This document shows, one piece after another, positions 45,760 through 59,029 of a DNA stretch of 64,000 nt. The notes beneath the pieces were generated by a model. The model did no database searches. It worked only from the letters and a program-made list of their open reading frames with translations, and had not been told where the DNA came from. Each line of letters begins with the position of its first letter. Position 1 is the first letter of the stretch. The DNA lies in contig NW_026570428.1 in NCBI RefSeq assembly GCF_019649055.1, positions 1 to 64,000 on the forward strand, read 5' to 3'. The translations under genes were made by a program, and so were the position numbers. The stretch comes from Paramacrobiotus metropolitanus. Its lineage: Eukaryota; Tardigrada; Eutardigrada; Parachela; Macrobiotidae.

Positions 45760-47315
45760 AAGTGCATGCTTGTTTGTCTGTGTCTGTGCTGGGCAAGTAA
45801 ATCCAGAACGGCAACTACACCCGAAACGAATAGTTTTGAGAGTGGTTCTTGAAGGCACTTACATAATACAGGTGGAAACGCTGACGTCTCCTCAAAACGT
45901 ACAAGCACGTAGCTCGCAAAAAGAAACTAGCATGAATAATTTGATTTAAGTAACGGCTGCTCATGTTGAGGTCCTAACTCGACGGTGGGGATTTGGGAAT
46001 ATCTAGTGGTTGTCAGAGCGATTACGCTTTAACTGTTGTGTTAGAGGTTACATGACAGCTATAATGTGAAGCAGTCAGGTATTATTTCAATTGAAAAAGA
46101 ATTCGTAATACTTCGCAATATCGTTTCTCGCCGTAGATAAGTGGTCGTACGAAGTCCAACCTAATAAGGGAGATAATTTCCACTTAGCCATTTCGTTTAA
46201 AATTAAAATTACCATGGCCAGAAAAGCGTGTTTGTAATATCAGCCAAGATGCTGAAGTGGTTCTTCAAAACGTTACTGCTGCAAGAATTACTGCAGCTAG
46301 ACTGGAGAATCAAAGGGAATTTTTTACGGTTCGTCGTGCGCTTGCGGCGACCTGCAGTTAAATCGTCAACCAGACTCAAAGTATCGACATTACCTTAAGA
46401 AAGCCGGATGACCTTTTATAGCTTTTCTTCTGTATTTTTGCTTTACTAGACAAACAAAGAAGTGCTTGCACTGTATTTCGCTTATTTGTCGCAGTGGACG
46501 TGTTACTGTATGTTTTATTACTACAAGTTTTTTTCTTGGTATAAGTGTTTTTTTTAATTGGCTTAATGAGGTAGCATGGTAGCAAGATCATCTGGGACAA
46601 AAGTTATTTTTTTTAGACAAAAGGCGTTTTAGTCTGCAAATATTCGGACTATTTGCAGAATAAAATGGCATTTTTTGAGCAGGGAGTTCTTTTATCAGTT
46701 TTTATTTCATTTTCGCCGATTGAAACGGAGGCTGGTTTGAAAGAAATTAAAGGTAGAAGTACTGTCCGACCGGGTTTTCGACTACTGGTTTTCAAAATGT
46801 AGTATCGGTTCTGGGCCGTATTTCCTGGTTTAGCGCTTTGGTGTAACCGGTACGTGGCGCTGCAGATCTGAAGATGGACGCAGGCAAGAAGACACTGTTA
46901 GAAAATGTTATAAAATATTAACTGCTTGTTAAAATTTTCAATAGCGATAGAACAGTTTAGTTGTTTTTACTGGAAGCTTTTTATATTGTTCAATGTTCAC
47001 TGCAGATAATGTGTATTACAAAGTATTAATACTGTGCTAGAAGCTTTATTCAGCCTGTGTATGGTGGGCACTAACTGTGCCATCACGAGGTAATATCTTT
47101 CCGTAACGTAGTGTAAACTGTAAAGCAAATGCCCTTACAAAAAAATATTTAATGGTTTCTTGAATTAAGTTGTGAATTAACTAATTAAGTTTTTTTCCCT
47201 GTTTTATTATGGATGATCCAGGGCACGATAACGAAGCACGGTGCACGTCTGTTAGTACAAGGTTTTAGTTTTCGATACTCTCACGCGAGCTGAAATAAAA
47301 AATTCCCAGTCTTGG
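45760..47315. other. Spacer
   Basis: AT-rich, with many stops on all frames. Nothing recognisable. Confidence 0.4.
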
Positions 47316-47320
47316 GGTTG

Positions 47321-47625
47321 GGGATACTAATCTTGGTAGTTATTGGGAAGTATTGGTAACTGGTAAGTATTGCTAAATATTGGTTAGTATTAATGAGTAT
47401 GTTAATAGGCAACAGCCAATGCACATATCTACAGAGATATGCTTTCACAGGTGAGTATTGATAAATATTGGCTAATATTGCATATGTTGGTCAGTATACG
47501 TGAGTATAGGCTAATATAGATAATTATTGAGCAGTATTTGATATTACGGGTAGGGGTTAGTATTGCTATGTATTGGTTAGTTTTGGTGATTAACACCTGA
47601 TACTGGCAACTGGTATTTGGTAATT
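47321..47625. repeat. Degenerate short tandem repeat, TATTGGTTAGTAT-type
   Basis: Many imperfect copies of a 9-13-base unit such as TTGGTTAGTATT and TTGGTGAGTATT. The same word recurs at 49080-49150, downstream of the 48-kb repeats. Confidence 0.6.
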
Positions 47626-47670
47626 AACTACATCCGTAACAACCGTGACAGAGTAAGGTTAAAAAACCTA

Positions 47671-48177
47671 TGTTTGGGAGAACGGGTAGGCCGATTTCAA
47701 CGCGGTCAAGTGCGCCAGAACCGCTGCAACGACGCGGTGGATGTTAGACTATTACCGAGACGATGCGCCTCGAGGGAAAAAAAGGGGACCGGAAAGGAAA
47801 GTTGTTACCATGGGCCTCCATAGACATACATGGACAAGTTGTTCCCATGTGCGTAAATGACACGATACGCCTCGGCCAGCGGCCTCGATGCGAACAAAAA
47901 CAAAATTAATTAATCACCAAAGCCGACGCCGATAAATTGGTTACGGATGTAGTCCTCCGTAAACTGGTTATCTACATCCGTAACCACGTATACACGATTG
48001 ATAATGTAGCCAATGTTTGGGCAAACGGCTGAACCGATTTCGACGCGGCCAAGTGCGTTAAATTCGTCTCAACGGCGTGAATGTTCTTACGCTATTGCGA
48101 AATCGATACGCCCCAAAAGGGAAGGAGTAGCCCCAAAAAACAAATTGTTGCCATGGGCCCCCATAGACATACATGGT
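47671..48177. repeat. Two direct copies of a roughly 160-bp unit
   Basis: 47671-47832 and 48013-48177 share, in order, CCTATGTTTGGG / CCAATGTTTGGG, GCCGATTTCAACGCGG / ACCGATTTCGACGCGG, a GATGCGCC / GATACGCC block, and TTGTTACCATGGGCC / TTGTTGCCATGGGCC followed by CCATAGACATACATGG. The copies are diverged. Phrases containing GTAACCA / GTAAACTGGTTA recur in the flanks. Confidence 0.65.
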
Positions 48178-48337
48178 AAATACATTGTCTGTTTGCGGAC
48201 CGTTCGGAAAAACCGAGACAGACCGCGGCCTTCGGCATCGGCACGTTACAAAGTATTGAAAATTTAAGAAACACAAGCAAAAATTGATCGCAGTCAATCC
48301 CACCAGCGTGATCGGTATACCTCGTATTCTTTCATAT

Positions 48338-48515
48338 ACGATATTTCTTAGATATCTTAGGTTTCTTAGGTTTCTTAGGTTTTCTTAGGTTTGTTAGGTT
48401 TCTTAGGTTTCTTAGGTTTCTTAGATTTCTTGGATTTCTTTGTTTTCTTAGGTTTCTTAGGCTTCCTTATGGTTTCTGAAGTTTTCTTAGATTTTCTCTT
48501 TCTTAGTTTTCGTAG
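48338..48515. repeat. Tandem repeat TTTCTTAGG
   Basis: A run of about 15 copies of a 9-base unit (TTTCTTAGG and variants), degenerating towards 48515. It gives a spurious Phe/Leu-rich frame. Confidence 0.85.
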
Positions 48516-49220
48516 TTTTCTTGGCGGCTGGGATCAATGCAATCAACCGTTGCGAAGCGTGCATTGCGTAACAAACGTGCGCCGCAAAAGTTTGTGTACG
48601 GATGTAGATCCCGTAAACTGGTTATATGAATACTAACTACGTAACCAGGGTCCTCGACACTTTGCCGTTGTAACCAATTTTCTCCCGTTCCACACATCCA
48701 ATCTACCCGCTCTAAAGTGATACAGAATCCTCTCGGTGTCGAGAGTGTTCCTGCATCATCAGTTTTCTGAAAAGCCCACTACCCACAGTCCAGTGGTCAC
48801 TTAAAAGCTTGTTACCATGGTGGCCATTAGCTAACTGTAAATCCCCAGATTGTTACTATATGTTTTGCCATTGAAATTAGCGAATTGCGAATTAGCAAAA
48901 TAACAGGTACTGCTCACGCCTGTTTATTTTGTTCGTGCCTCCTTAATGTAATAGACATCGCGCCATTATTTAATACATATACAGTTAACCTTTTACATGC
49001 TCGAAATCCTAAGACATTATTCATCCGCGCTGGGCTTGTATTACAGTAGCTAGCAGTGGTTAGTACGGTCACTATCGACTAATAATGGTTAGTATATATT
49101 GGTTGGTATTTGCTAGTATTGGATAATATTGCGCATTATTTGCCGGTATCGACGTAAAATTTAATACGAAGTTATGAATACGAATACGTAAATATGAATT
49201 TGTACTTTAGTATTGATAAT

Positions 49221-49287
49221 CCAGTGCCGCTCTACAATAGTGCAGACTACTGATGTAGTAGTCTGCATTATTGTAGAGCGGCACTGG
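49221..49287. repeat. Near-perfect hairpin, 30-bp arms
   Basis: 49221-49250 and 49258-49287 are reverse complements with one mismatch around a 7-base loop. Arm start CCAGTGCCGCTCTACAAT. It is probably a very short foldback or MITE remnant, about 330 bases beyond the 3' end of the receptor gene. Confidence 0.85.
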
Positions 49288-49614
49288 TTAATCATAAAGC
49301 TACATAAAAGGGTACCGGTTTGTAGTACCATAATTATTGTAGCAGCACCTTATACAGTACCAGCCGCGATTTATGGGAGAATCAACGCTTTGGACTAACA
49401 AGATTTCTGAAATGTGAGCTTGTATGATTTCTAATCCTCTGACTTTACCTTCCCGTTTTACAACCTACAATATTATTCAAGAAGTGCGTACAGCTGTGCA
49501 ATCGAAGCTTCAATTCTTAAACCTCGCTCGCTCAATCTAAAATCTCGGAGCAAAAAATAAAAGAAATCCGAATACCTAAAGAAAGATAGGTACTGAAGAC
49601 ATGATTTAATACTG

Positions 49615-52600
49615 TTACAGATAAGCGACGCTCGTGGTTCTTGTTCCGTCGTTACCATTGGCTTTTTTGGACGATCTGCGCACTTCTGAAAACATCAAGA
49701 ATTAATTAATTAACTGAACCTCAAGTAACTTTCCTTTAAACGTACATACTTTTACAAGTGATAGTCTGATAAAACGCCCTTCGGAACCTCGCACTCATTA
49801 TGTTATACAGGACTGGATTTATCGCCGAATTGAGATAGATGAGCGTCTTGGCGAATAAGGAGTACCATTCGTTGAGCCAGGGCGTGGCCGCAAAAGTATT
49901 GTACATCAGCAAACCACGGAATGGCAGCCAGGCAATGGCAAATACTAATACGGTCGCAAAAAGCATTCGCACAACCTAAAAGATCCCCTGTTTATGTCCA
50001 AATTTCGAGTGTCAAGCAGCAAAGGTCGTGTCTGCCACTCTGCCGTTGGCTAACTTTACAGTACACATTGCCATGCATACCTGTATACGCGCTCGGATCT
50101 GCTTACGCTGGGTGAGTGTCGATTCGGTCCCACTGGAGGCACTACTGTGTCCGTTACTGACAGTTATAGTGCTGCCAGTGTTAGGCAAAAGGGACTTCTT
50201 CGACTCTTGCTGATCCTTGTGCCGTATGGTTGACTCCCGCGAGAACTTCCAATCGTCCGCCGTATTGATGGACACACCGATCGCCGCTTCACGCTTCCGC
50301 AACGTCTCGTCGATCCTTACGTAGATCACCACCGCCGCCAACAGCGGAGTGAAGTAGAATAATAACAGATCCGCGCCAAAGATAATCATGTAGTACGCCT
50401 GCGACAAGCGAAAATCGCAGATCTGCCGATCGGTGCCTTCGATGGGTTTCACTTCGGTCAGTCCCAGCCACGGTGAGCAGTAGACGGCGGCGGCAACCCA
50501 AGAGCAAATGATGATCTTGCGCGTGCGCTCCACGGTGCACACTTTGCGAGCTAATAATGGGCGGCAAATGGCGACGTAACGCTCAAAGGTCATCATGGAC
50601 ATACTGCAAAACGAATACCGGTGATTACAGGCACGTTGCAGAAGAGTGAGATTTGACAAGCAGTTGTAAAAAGGTCAAAAAGAGAGGCGAATGTATCCGT
50701 TTAAGTGTAAAACGGTGAGAATTAACACTACGGTTAGCGAACTAAAACAGCATACAAGTAGAGCAGGAAATGGAATATTCAGGACTAACATAAAGCTCGA
50801 TTACGACTTTTCAGACTGTATCTATTCTGATCTAAGAAGAACAATGCCAGCACATGCTTATACGAAATTCTATCTAACGGTGAACGGAAAAAATTTCTGT
50901 TTTATTAGCAATATGCAGTGGACACGTCCAAGTGGGCCTAAATATCTTTCTGTAATTCATATGGCGATGTTTATATGGCTTTATGCTATCCTGGTTACGT
51001 TTGTGTTTGTAAGGTCCTACTACAGTGCTAAGAGTATAAAATTCCTTGAAAATGCTGCTACAGTATACGAGCGCGCCATTTTAGTCTTTATAAAATTCTT
51101 TATCGTTCCTGAAATAAACTACAATTTGTCCTAGCATTTGTGGCCATTTTTGTCCTACAATTTGTGACCATTACCAAGTTCTGTCTTGGCAATGGTCACA
51201 AATTGTAGGGCGAGCACCAGAAAATTTTTCAACATGAAATTCTCAATTCTGGATGCCACGTAAGTGCTTCACTAGACCTCAAACTTAAAATTGATCCACG
51301 TTTTGATGCTAACTTACCTGGTGACCCCGGCATTAATTCCAAAGAAATTGAGAAAAATGAACACAGAGCATCCCACTTGACCAAGAAACCACTGATTTCC
51401 TAAGTGGTACGTCACAATGGCTTCCGGAATGGCCGTTAAGCAGACCAGTAGATCGGCATAGGCCATCGACACCTACAAAAATCTCACAGAATTACCGATA
51501 AAATAAATACTGATAATTCATCCATCGATTAAATAAAATCGTAATACGGAAAATAAAATGTGAAGTTTGTTCACTGAATTATCCCGTATAATCCGCCAGC
51601 AGCCGCAATAGCAGGATTTCCAGCAATTTCTATACTGCGCGCACACTGGCTCGTGTGTTGTAACAATGACGCTAATTAAAAAAATAGTAAATACTAAACG
51701 CCAAGTTTCTTACGCCAAAACGGCTAGAAAGAATTGCAAGAGATTTTTGCAGCGTGTAATTGTGCCGTATTGACATACTGGTATATTACTGTACTAGCAA
51801 CAAGTACTTAATTATTATCAGTAAGGTGGCGCTTTGTTCAACATGTATTGTGAGCGCACTGCAAAACACCTTTTGTAATGTTTTATCTCGTTTTAAATCC
51901 GAAATATGCATTGTCCTGAAAACTGCGTGTAACTCCCGGTTGCTGAGATATGCCAAAGTAAAAGGCAAAAATTCAAATGCGTTGTCGTGTTTCAAAGCTT
52001 AGGTTATTACCCAACCTTCATAAAACTTTGCTCTAAAGAGCGCATAAATATGAAAGAAGGTTTTGCACCGCAACCAGGCCATAGCTTCCCACTTCAATTT
52101 TTAAATGGATTTTCAAATTTACACTTAAAATTCAAAAATGCCATAAATTTTCTGGTTTATTAACTCTTGTTCATGTTTTATGGTCATAAATCAGGAGCCT
52201 TTTAGTAGCTTTTAAGGAGGTCGGATAATAACCTGCCTTTTGGTACACGACAATAATGCGCTTAAACGTCCTGCCCATTTTAATTAGGCATATCTCAGCA
52301 ACAAGATGTTGGACGGATAATTTGCTTTCGGGCCGATGTAAACCTATTACTTGGCTTTGAATGAAATATAACAATGCAAAAAGCTCTTTCGCAGTGCGCG
52401 CAAGTACCCGTTTCAGTGGGTGTATTATTAGGCACTTATGTATACATATAGATATGTGTATTAGGTGTGTATTATTATATAGGTACATAATCTGGCACCA
52501 TGTACCGAGGCTACCATACATGTGGATTTCCCTTTAGGGCTAAGAAATGCCGTTCGTATACAGTATATACTGCATAACTGTCTTAACGTTTGTACAAACT

Positions 52601-54363
52601 CATCTGGGGCCACAGTACAATTTACATTTAGTACGCATTGCCTGGATCTCGTAGAGTTAGAGACTACATTTGAAAACATTTTTAAGGGAACTAATGTTTC
52701 CATCGATTTACACTCTTTAACGAGTAGCCTTAAGGATAGATTGATTATGTGCGCGGATCAGCATCTGCAGCTGAACAAAGTCTGACCATTCTGACTAGCA
52801 AAGTGCAATATGTTTTATCACCAGCAAAAACACCCTACAATGTAATGAGCTTAGAGGTCTTATATGATTGCCGGCCACTTACGATCAGCTCACTTGAAAC
52901 CATTAAACCATCCATTACCAACTACAAGATTCCCTATTAGCGAACATTTTTTAGAAGCGACGATAATCATTTGTCAAAGGGCAAATTAGCCGATGTAATT
53001 TATCACCGGCATTAATGGAGAAAAGACCGTACCTGTCTTGTGACTACAGTACATACTAGCGTAACAAGGAAAAAACATCTCGTTGCAGATTATCAACTGG
53101 TCTGCTGAAAATAAACTGCAAAACTACACAAAATGAAAAACTAAAGGCACATGCTAAAACGATTTCAAAAATTTCATTACTGCGACCTTTTCAAGGTTTA
53201 TGTAACAGTTGTTGCATGAAGTTGCAACAAATGCGTCTGTACTGAATGCAATAGCGGTCAAAACGCGACATTTACAGTATTATATTACGAATTTCCAAGG
53301 AATCGGCTCAGTTTGACGTTGAGTTATAACTGTATTATTCTGTTTGAGCGCTTTCTTAGATGATGAGAAGGAAATTTAACACTAACGCAAGGATTAAGAA
53401 AACCGATGAGATAACATGAGGCCGAATGTAGGCTTACTGGATTGCATTAAAATTATTAAAAAGTCAATGTGAGATAGAGATAGAGTTTTGCATTTTAAAA
53501 TATTCTACAGCTCAAAGCATAAAAGAGCAAAATAATGTACAATTATGAAAACGTTATTGAGGATCTTAATCGCTTCTCATTCGCCAGCATAATTTTCATG
53601 GAACCAATGCATAAATTAAACTACTCTAGCTAAAAACAAAAGTACACAACTACTCTAGCTTGTACGATTTTGCAAAACGTTACTATTCCACAAACTGTGT
53701 CTTTGTGCTAGTTTTTAAATTAAGTACCACTTTAAAAAAATCGTAAATACTTATACTATGTAGAACGCAGTTAAGCCAAAAGCGTGTTTTATAAGTGTTT
53801 ATTTGAATCCTGACTCAGCATCATTCCTTTGAACAACCCAATAAAAATTCTTAATTACTTTCGTAATGGTCGTAAAAGTCAGCATAAATCATTAAATTAT
53901 TAGTCAATGAGCAAACAGAGTGTTTTAATTTGTATGCTGTAATTACCAAATAACTGTACATGGGATACTGCAATAATGCCGATCTATGAGCCACAATAAC
54001 CAGCAGCACATTTCCGGCAACACCAAGGACAAAAACCGCTGAGTGCAGTGTGGTCGCCGCAATACGAAATGGTACGGTCAGCGGATTAATCACGGTACTG
54101 TTATCAGCAGTAGTGTTCGACCTCCGTGACGTGCGGGAACTCTTCACGCGATAGATATACATTGGGACGCGGTAATCCGAGTTGTTACCGGCATTAGTCG
54201 CGGAAAATGCCGCATACACTCGTGGCTCGTCATCATCCCTTTCGAAAAGCGCATCCCTATCAACATTTTCGTAATACTCATCCAGACAAGTACCATTGCA
54301 GATGCAAGTGATTATCAGAGAGACAAAACACAAGAATAATGATTGCTCAGTCAAATGAGCCAT
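49615..54363 (-). CDS. Thyrotropin-releasing-hormone-receptor-like GPCR (first exon A and common exons)
   Basis: Class A neuropeptide receptor, probably plasma-membrane and Gq-coupled by family. Exon A (53947-54363) has a signal peptide, N-glycosylation sites (NNS, NTT, NST) and TM1 (LGVAGNVLLVIVAHR, N1.50). Common exons: 51318-51472 (TM2 MAYADLLVCLTAI and the ECL1 Trp, TM3 start), 50081-50603 (MTFERYVAICRPL in place of DRY, TM4, ECL2, TM5, long ICL3), 49750-49975 (TM6 FAIAWLPFRG, TM7 NSAINPVLYNIMS) and 49615-49685 (basic C-tail ending VAYL). All borders are GT..AG and phases fit, for 463 residues. The TM3 neighbourhood FFGINAGVTS and the TM6-TM7 segment are closest, in my memory, to vertebrate TRH receptors. 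Two further candidate first exons lie upstream at 58468-58884 and 62835-63271. Confidence 0.9.
50691..51134 (+). other. Intronic antisense frame, 147 codons, unassigned
   Basis: Open frame in the intron 50604-51317 of the receptor gene, on the opposite strand. It has one hydrophobic stretch (VIHMAMFIWLYAILVTFVFV). No family, and no promoter or splice signal noted. More likely chance than a gene. Confidence 0.2.
51154..51209. repeat. Near-perfect hairpin, 25-bp arms, in receptor intron
   Basis: 51154-51178 and 51185-51209 are reverse complements with one mismatch (CCTACAATTTGTGACCATT..). A partial diverged copy of the left arm precedes it at 51128-51150. Confidence 0.85.
51473..53946. other. 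Intron between receptor exon A and the common exons
   Basis: No exon recognised. Two overlapping plus-strand frames, 52522-52785 and 52749-52940, read like one frameshifted protein of about 140 residues (FENIFKGTNVSIDLHSL; TPYNVMSLEVLYDCRPL) without a family. Confidence 0.3.
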
Positions 54364-57300
54364 ATTTTTCTTTTGAAACGCTTGATCTTTTCGTAAATCA
54401 AAATATCATTAACTTCATAATCAATGGGCTTAAACATCATAATCAAATTCAAACATTTCCGTATCAATTGAGTAGCACATAGAGCAACATTCATGCTGAG
54501 CAGGTTCCTGTAAAGTGTGTAAGGTCACCAGGTACGGTATCGATCTGGGTTGATAAGCGCGGCATATTACCAGTATATTATAAATGTGGAACTCCCCAAC
54601 AAATCAACGAACGCACGCGTGACGAAGGCGGAGCTACGTAAGCCCTATCAGGAAGGTAGTTTTTATACTGAATGAACATGTGCTTATACTTAATTATAAG
54701 AAAGATCGGAATTCCCACGGTAATATATATATACACTGACGAACGCAAGCAAATGTGATTAGATCCAATGTACAGCAACGAATAACGAATCTTCACTTTA
54801 TTTTTTGCAAATTGCTAGCAATATCATTCTGTGTGGAAGTCAATGGTATTTCTGACGGTTTACTGCCGGCTTTTCAACACTAAAAAGTGTAAGCAATCCT
54901 ATCGATTTTTTCGACATTACAATGGTAGATCGGCGTAGTACGTTGATTCTGTTCCTACGTAAGTCGTTACATGCAGTCACCGCACAAAGCTGTGTCTCTT
55001 TGATCTGATCCCGCGTTAGCCAAACATAAATGCCTTCGGGTACGGGTCTTATCTGCCGACTGCCCTCTAATTTGGTAAATGTTTTCCCGATCATTATAAC
55101 AAACGGGATCCACCTTTCATTTCAGCTAATTATGGACTCGACATCACAGCATGCCAACAGCCACCACATTAGCAAAAACTGAATGAAACTTGGCGAGGAT
55201 GTTTCTTTACGTAGTGCCTTCTATCGCATGTATGGATAATGTACAATCCGAGACAAGGTACGCAGAATATTTTCAATTAATAATTTTTATACCAATACGC
55301 CATCCACGAGCTGTTTCTTGAAATACGGCCCAACAAAATCCCAGCTAACGCAGCAGGAACTGCTTCCGGTTTATCAGCGAAAAGAATCCATTTAATCGAT
55401 TGCACTAACAGATTGCTTGATCAAAATTAATTTCCATGTACTAAAAAAACTTGACAAAATTTCACTTATTTAGGTACAGCATATTGAATAATTGCAAATA
55501 TCAGTAAAAGTTTTCATCGTAAAATCTGCGATCAACAAAAGGTCTGAGAATACTCTGTATTTCTGGTTTTCTAAGAAAATTAATTAAAGTTTTCTGCTGT
55601 TATTCCAGTCAAACCGCAGACGATGACGTACATCCGGCGGCCGGAAGTGTGGAGATTATGTAAAGCAATTGAACGCGCTGGAGTGTGAAGGATGATACTT
55701 GGATGCCCCTTACGACCACAGAACATCTACAGCTAATTGCTGTAGTGATAACATTGCAAAATTCAGTGCGTCGGTACAATACGGCCTCGCTCTGGCACAG
55801 CCTAATATTTTTGTGAAAATAGTACGAAAGAAAATAACTTTTTAGGTCGCTTTTAAGGGTATCGCTGTTTTGAAAATTGATATTGTGTAATTTCGCGCAG
55901 TTCGCAACAAAATCTGGGTTTACTTTTTAAGTAAACATTTACTTTTACAAAAATAAAAGTCGCCGTGCTCCCATGCTATTAATAAAGCGTCTGTACCAGC
56001 TTATGAAATTATTTAACGTCACAGAGTGCGTGCAAATAAAACATGTGAAGGTACCGGCAAATCGCATAACTAAATCCGTCCTATTGTCTTTACCAGATTT
56101 GTTTGGTAATTATTAGTTTATACTCTACAACTACGAGCTGCATTTATGTATTATACTACGTCACTAGTTTATGCTTTTGATGCCTGTTATAGAGTACGTT
56201 CTTTCGCTTCCGGAATCCCGTTACCGTTAGGCACCGACAAATTGCTAGACTAGAGCAGGTGTCTACTGTCTAGGTATGAATATAGGTAGGTAGTCACCTA
56301 TAACGATAGGATTTAAATATATTTGCGAGTTGAAACACTTTACCACCAATTTATCTATCACTTTTATCGCACTAATGCGCAGCTGAAAACTAGTGTTCTG
56401 GGAAAACAAAAGCCATTGCAATTTTGCAAGCCGCGCCATCACAAATATCTGTAGATAAACGCTTTTAATACACACAGTATAAAATCTTTATTAAATATTT
56501 TATTGTACTGTATCAACTATACTGTACGTGGCGTAACGGATTAGCATCATTACACAAATGTCGGTTCAACGTTGCGACACCTTAACTTGGAAAAATCGTG
56601 TTGTCGCCCGTTGTTGACACTTGACAGACGCACCTATCCAGGTTGAGATTTAAAAATATGACTGCTATTTTTGTACAAGCAATAGCACCATAAGGCTATT
56701 TTGTGCTCTATAGAGTATTTCTAAGGGATTCATGATTATGGATCACGCCTTAGAACAATCCATACATTCACCTTCAGTCGCGCATGGATGCATGTCTGGG
56801 TCGTTATTGCACCATCATGTCAAGTTCATAGAGCTCGCGCTCAAAATCAGGCTCCTGGGTGATAAGCTGTCGGATTACCAGCGGAAATCTACAGGGATAC
56901 ATCTCTAGACAAACTACACAGAAGTTTAGATACGTTTCGCTGAACGTCGTGATAGTGCATGGTGTGATACTAGAGTAAAAATTAAAACTAACTTGCTGCG
57001 TACATGTTCGACAGCAAAAACCATGGCCAATGAATGTCAGTGGTTGTGTATAAGAGATACGCCTACGTCAGCTTATCAGGTATGAACATCTTTACAGAAA
57101 GCTGCAAAACGCAGTCGACTGACTCGATTATAATTATGGTAAGCAGTCTAAGGACAGGGTAACGAATTGACGAGGGTCCCAGGCATTCGAAAGGACGCTC
57201 TTAACAAAGACGAGCGTCATGCTGTTTGATCTAGATCGAGATAATTTTCTCTCCACGAATCCCTGTGTATAAAGGTCACTCTTTCTACCGTACCTTCATA

Positions 57301-58467
57301 CTGGCTCGAGGTAATTTAAGAAATGATAACTTGACTTGTAATACGTTTTTTTAATGGTCAGACTAGTATTTATAATGGGATATAAGTTATCACGCTCACA
57401 CTTGTACGGGCTTTGCAACTGGGCGCAAACATTAGCAGAAGGATGCGGGTCGCCGGCCTGACCGGTGAACCGGGAGCGACATGATAATGCCCTTTTAACT
57501 GTCACAGAAATCTGGAATAACAGAACATCCATAAAGCAGGGTTTTCCATCGAAAAGATTGTTTCAGACTTTGTGCATCCTAATATTCGAAGATTGAGGCA
57601 GTTTTCTACCTGTGCGTTTACCACATATGACGGTACTGTACTGCAAGCGTAATATCGTTGAAACCCTATAAATTCTGTAGCAGAAGGCAGTAATCAAACC
57701 GATTGTTTTTAAGATTTTTGCTACAGAATTACACAGTTACATACTTGCAATATTCTGTTAGCTAAGTTATTGAGGATGTTATACCGGTTGAGTTATCTAA
57801 ATATTCTCCAGGTCGGTAAATGCATCCAAACAGTTGCATACCTTAGCAATTCTGACACGCGGCCAAAATACGAGTAGTTCTGTTTAACATAGTGGTGCAT
57901 CACTAGTCCTTAGGAAGCGCGTGCCGGTACCGACAACGTCGATATCGCACCAAGCAGCACGTTTTCTTCACAAATATCGAGGAAGCCAGAACTGCTATTT
58001 AAAAACGTTACATTAGGGTCATAAGCTAATTACTGTAGCAGCTAAAACATGATGAGATCCTACAGCAGTTTCTAATCCCGTAATCCCGTTCGAACATCCT
58101 AGTAAAGGTTATTGCTAGAGACTTATGTCATCCATTTAATCGAGTTAAAGTAATAGGATACGTCTTACAGTATGACAAAATGCCAAATCCGCAATAAGAG
58201 AAAGCTGTTGACCAGAACCTAGTCATGGCGTGGCTTCTCTGAAACAACTTTAATATTCCTAGTAATTGTCAGGCGTTATCAACGGTTTTTCTATAACTAA
58301 TCCATCAGAGCTGGTATATTAAAGCTGGCAAAATGCCATAGCAATAAAGGATAAATAAAGTGTAAATATTCATTAGTTAATTCATTAGTGTAGTTAACGC
58401 TGCCGTTGTAGAAAATTCTATAATTTAATGATAAAAAATGTTCACCAGCTATGATTAAGGCGCTTAC
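54364..58467. other. Stretch between receptor first exons A and B
   Basis: No gene supported. A minus-strand frame at 54840-55094 has no recognisable motif. Otherwise AT-rich sequence with stops on all frames. Confidence 0.35.
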
Positions 58468-58884
58468 CAGATAAGTATACATAGGCTGCTTGAGAAAATT
58501 GGATTTATGTGCCACCACAACCAGCAGGGCATTGCCGGACACTCCCAGTAAGAAAATGGCTAAATGCATCGTGGTGGCAATAATGCGAAACGACAATGTC
58601 AATTCATTAACTGGTTCCTCAAATGGAAACACGTCCGCAGAAAAGTTAGAAAACATATCCATCTTTTTTGCCATAAAACGCGACAACTGCCTTTCGTTGG
58701 CGTGTGTAATGTTAGCCAGCCGGTGGTAATTTCGTAAGAGGATGATGAGGTCATCTTCGGTTAATAGTGCAGTCGTAGATAGCGTGTGATTGGCCAGCTG
58801 AGCCGGGGATACCGGCAGGAAACCAAGGATTATTAATAAACAATAATATCCGCTACAATACCATAGTGCCGCTAAAACGCTCAT
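58468..58884 (-). CDS. Alternative first exon B of the TRH-receptor-like gene
   Basis: 417 bases, the same length as exon A. From the Met at 58884: a signal peptide (CLLIILGFLPVSPA), an ectodomain with NHT, NIT and NFS glycosylation sites and an RQLSRFMAKK helix, then a TM1 almost superimposable on exon A: LSFRIIATTMHLAIFLLGVSGNALL with the conserved GN, VVAHKS, then PMYTYL. It ends in phase 0 with donor GTAAGC after TATCTG, exactly where exon A ends after TATTTG. No TM2 follows in the neighbourhood, so it must splice elsewhere; the next compatible acceptor I see is the common exon at 51472. It could instead be a truncated duplicate. Confidence 0.75.
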
Positions 58885-59008
58885 TGTGGCAGTAAGCGGT
58901 TACTACTTGCCCTCCTTGTGGACTCCGCGGCTTATTCGGGTAAAACCGCGCCGGATGTGCGGCAAATAAAGGATAGATAAAGAGGCCATTCTAATCCAAC
59001 AGTCAGTA

Positions 59009-59014
59009 TATAGA
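59009..59014 (-). promoter_or_regulatory. Possible TATA box for first exon B
   Basis: TATATA on the minus strand about 125 bases before the exon B Met. It would give exon B its own promoter. Weak evidence, as the region is AT-rich. Confidence 0.3.
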
Positions 59015-59029
59015 CGCGGAAATTAGTTG

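Noticed and set aside
45620-45814. Repetitive frames of the SIQIQTF or NLNTES type
   Set aside because: They are translations of the tandem repeats in the right terminus of the Foldback-like element.
48391-48636. Phe/Leu/Gly-rich hydrophobic frame
   Set aside because: Entirely produced by the TTTCTTAGG tandem repeat.
50691-51134. 147-codon frame in the receptor intron
   Set aside because: Antisense, no family, no signals. Listed only as an unassigned frame.
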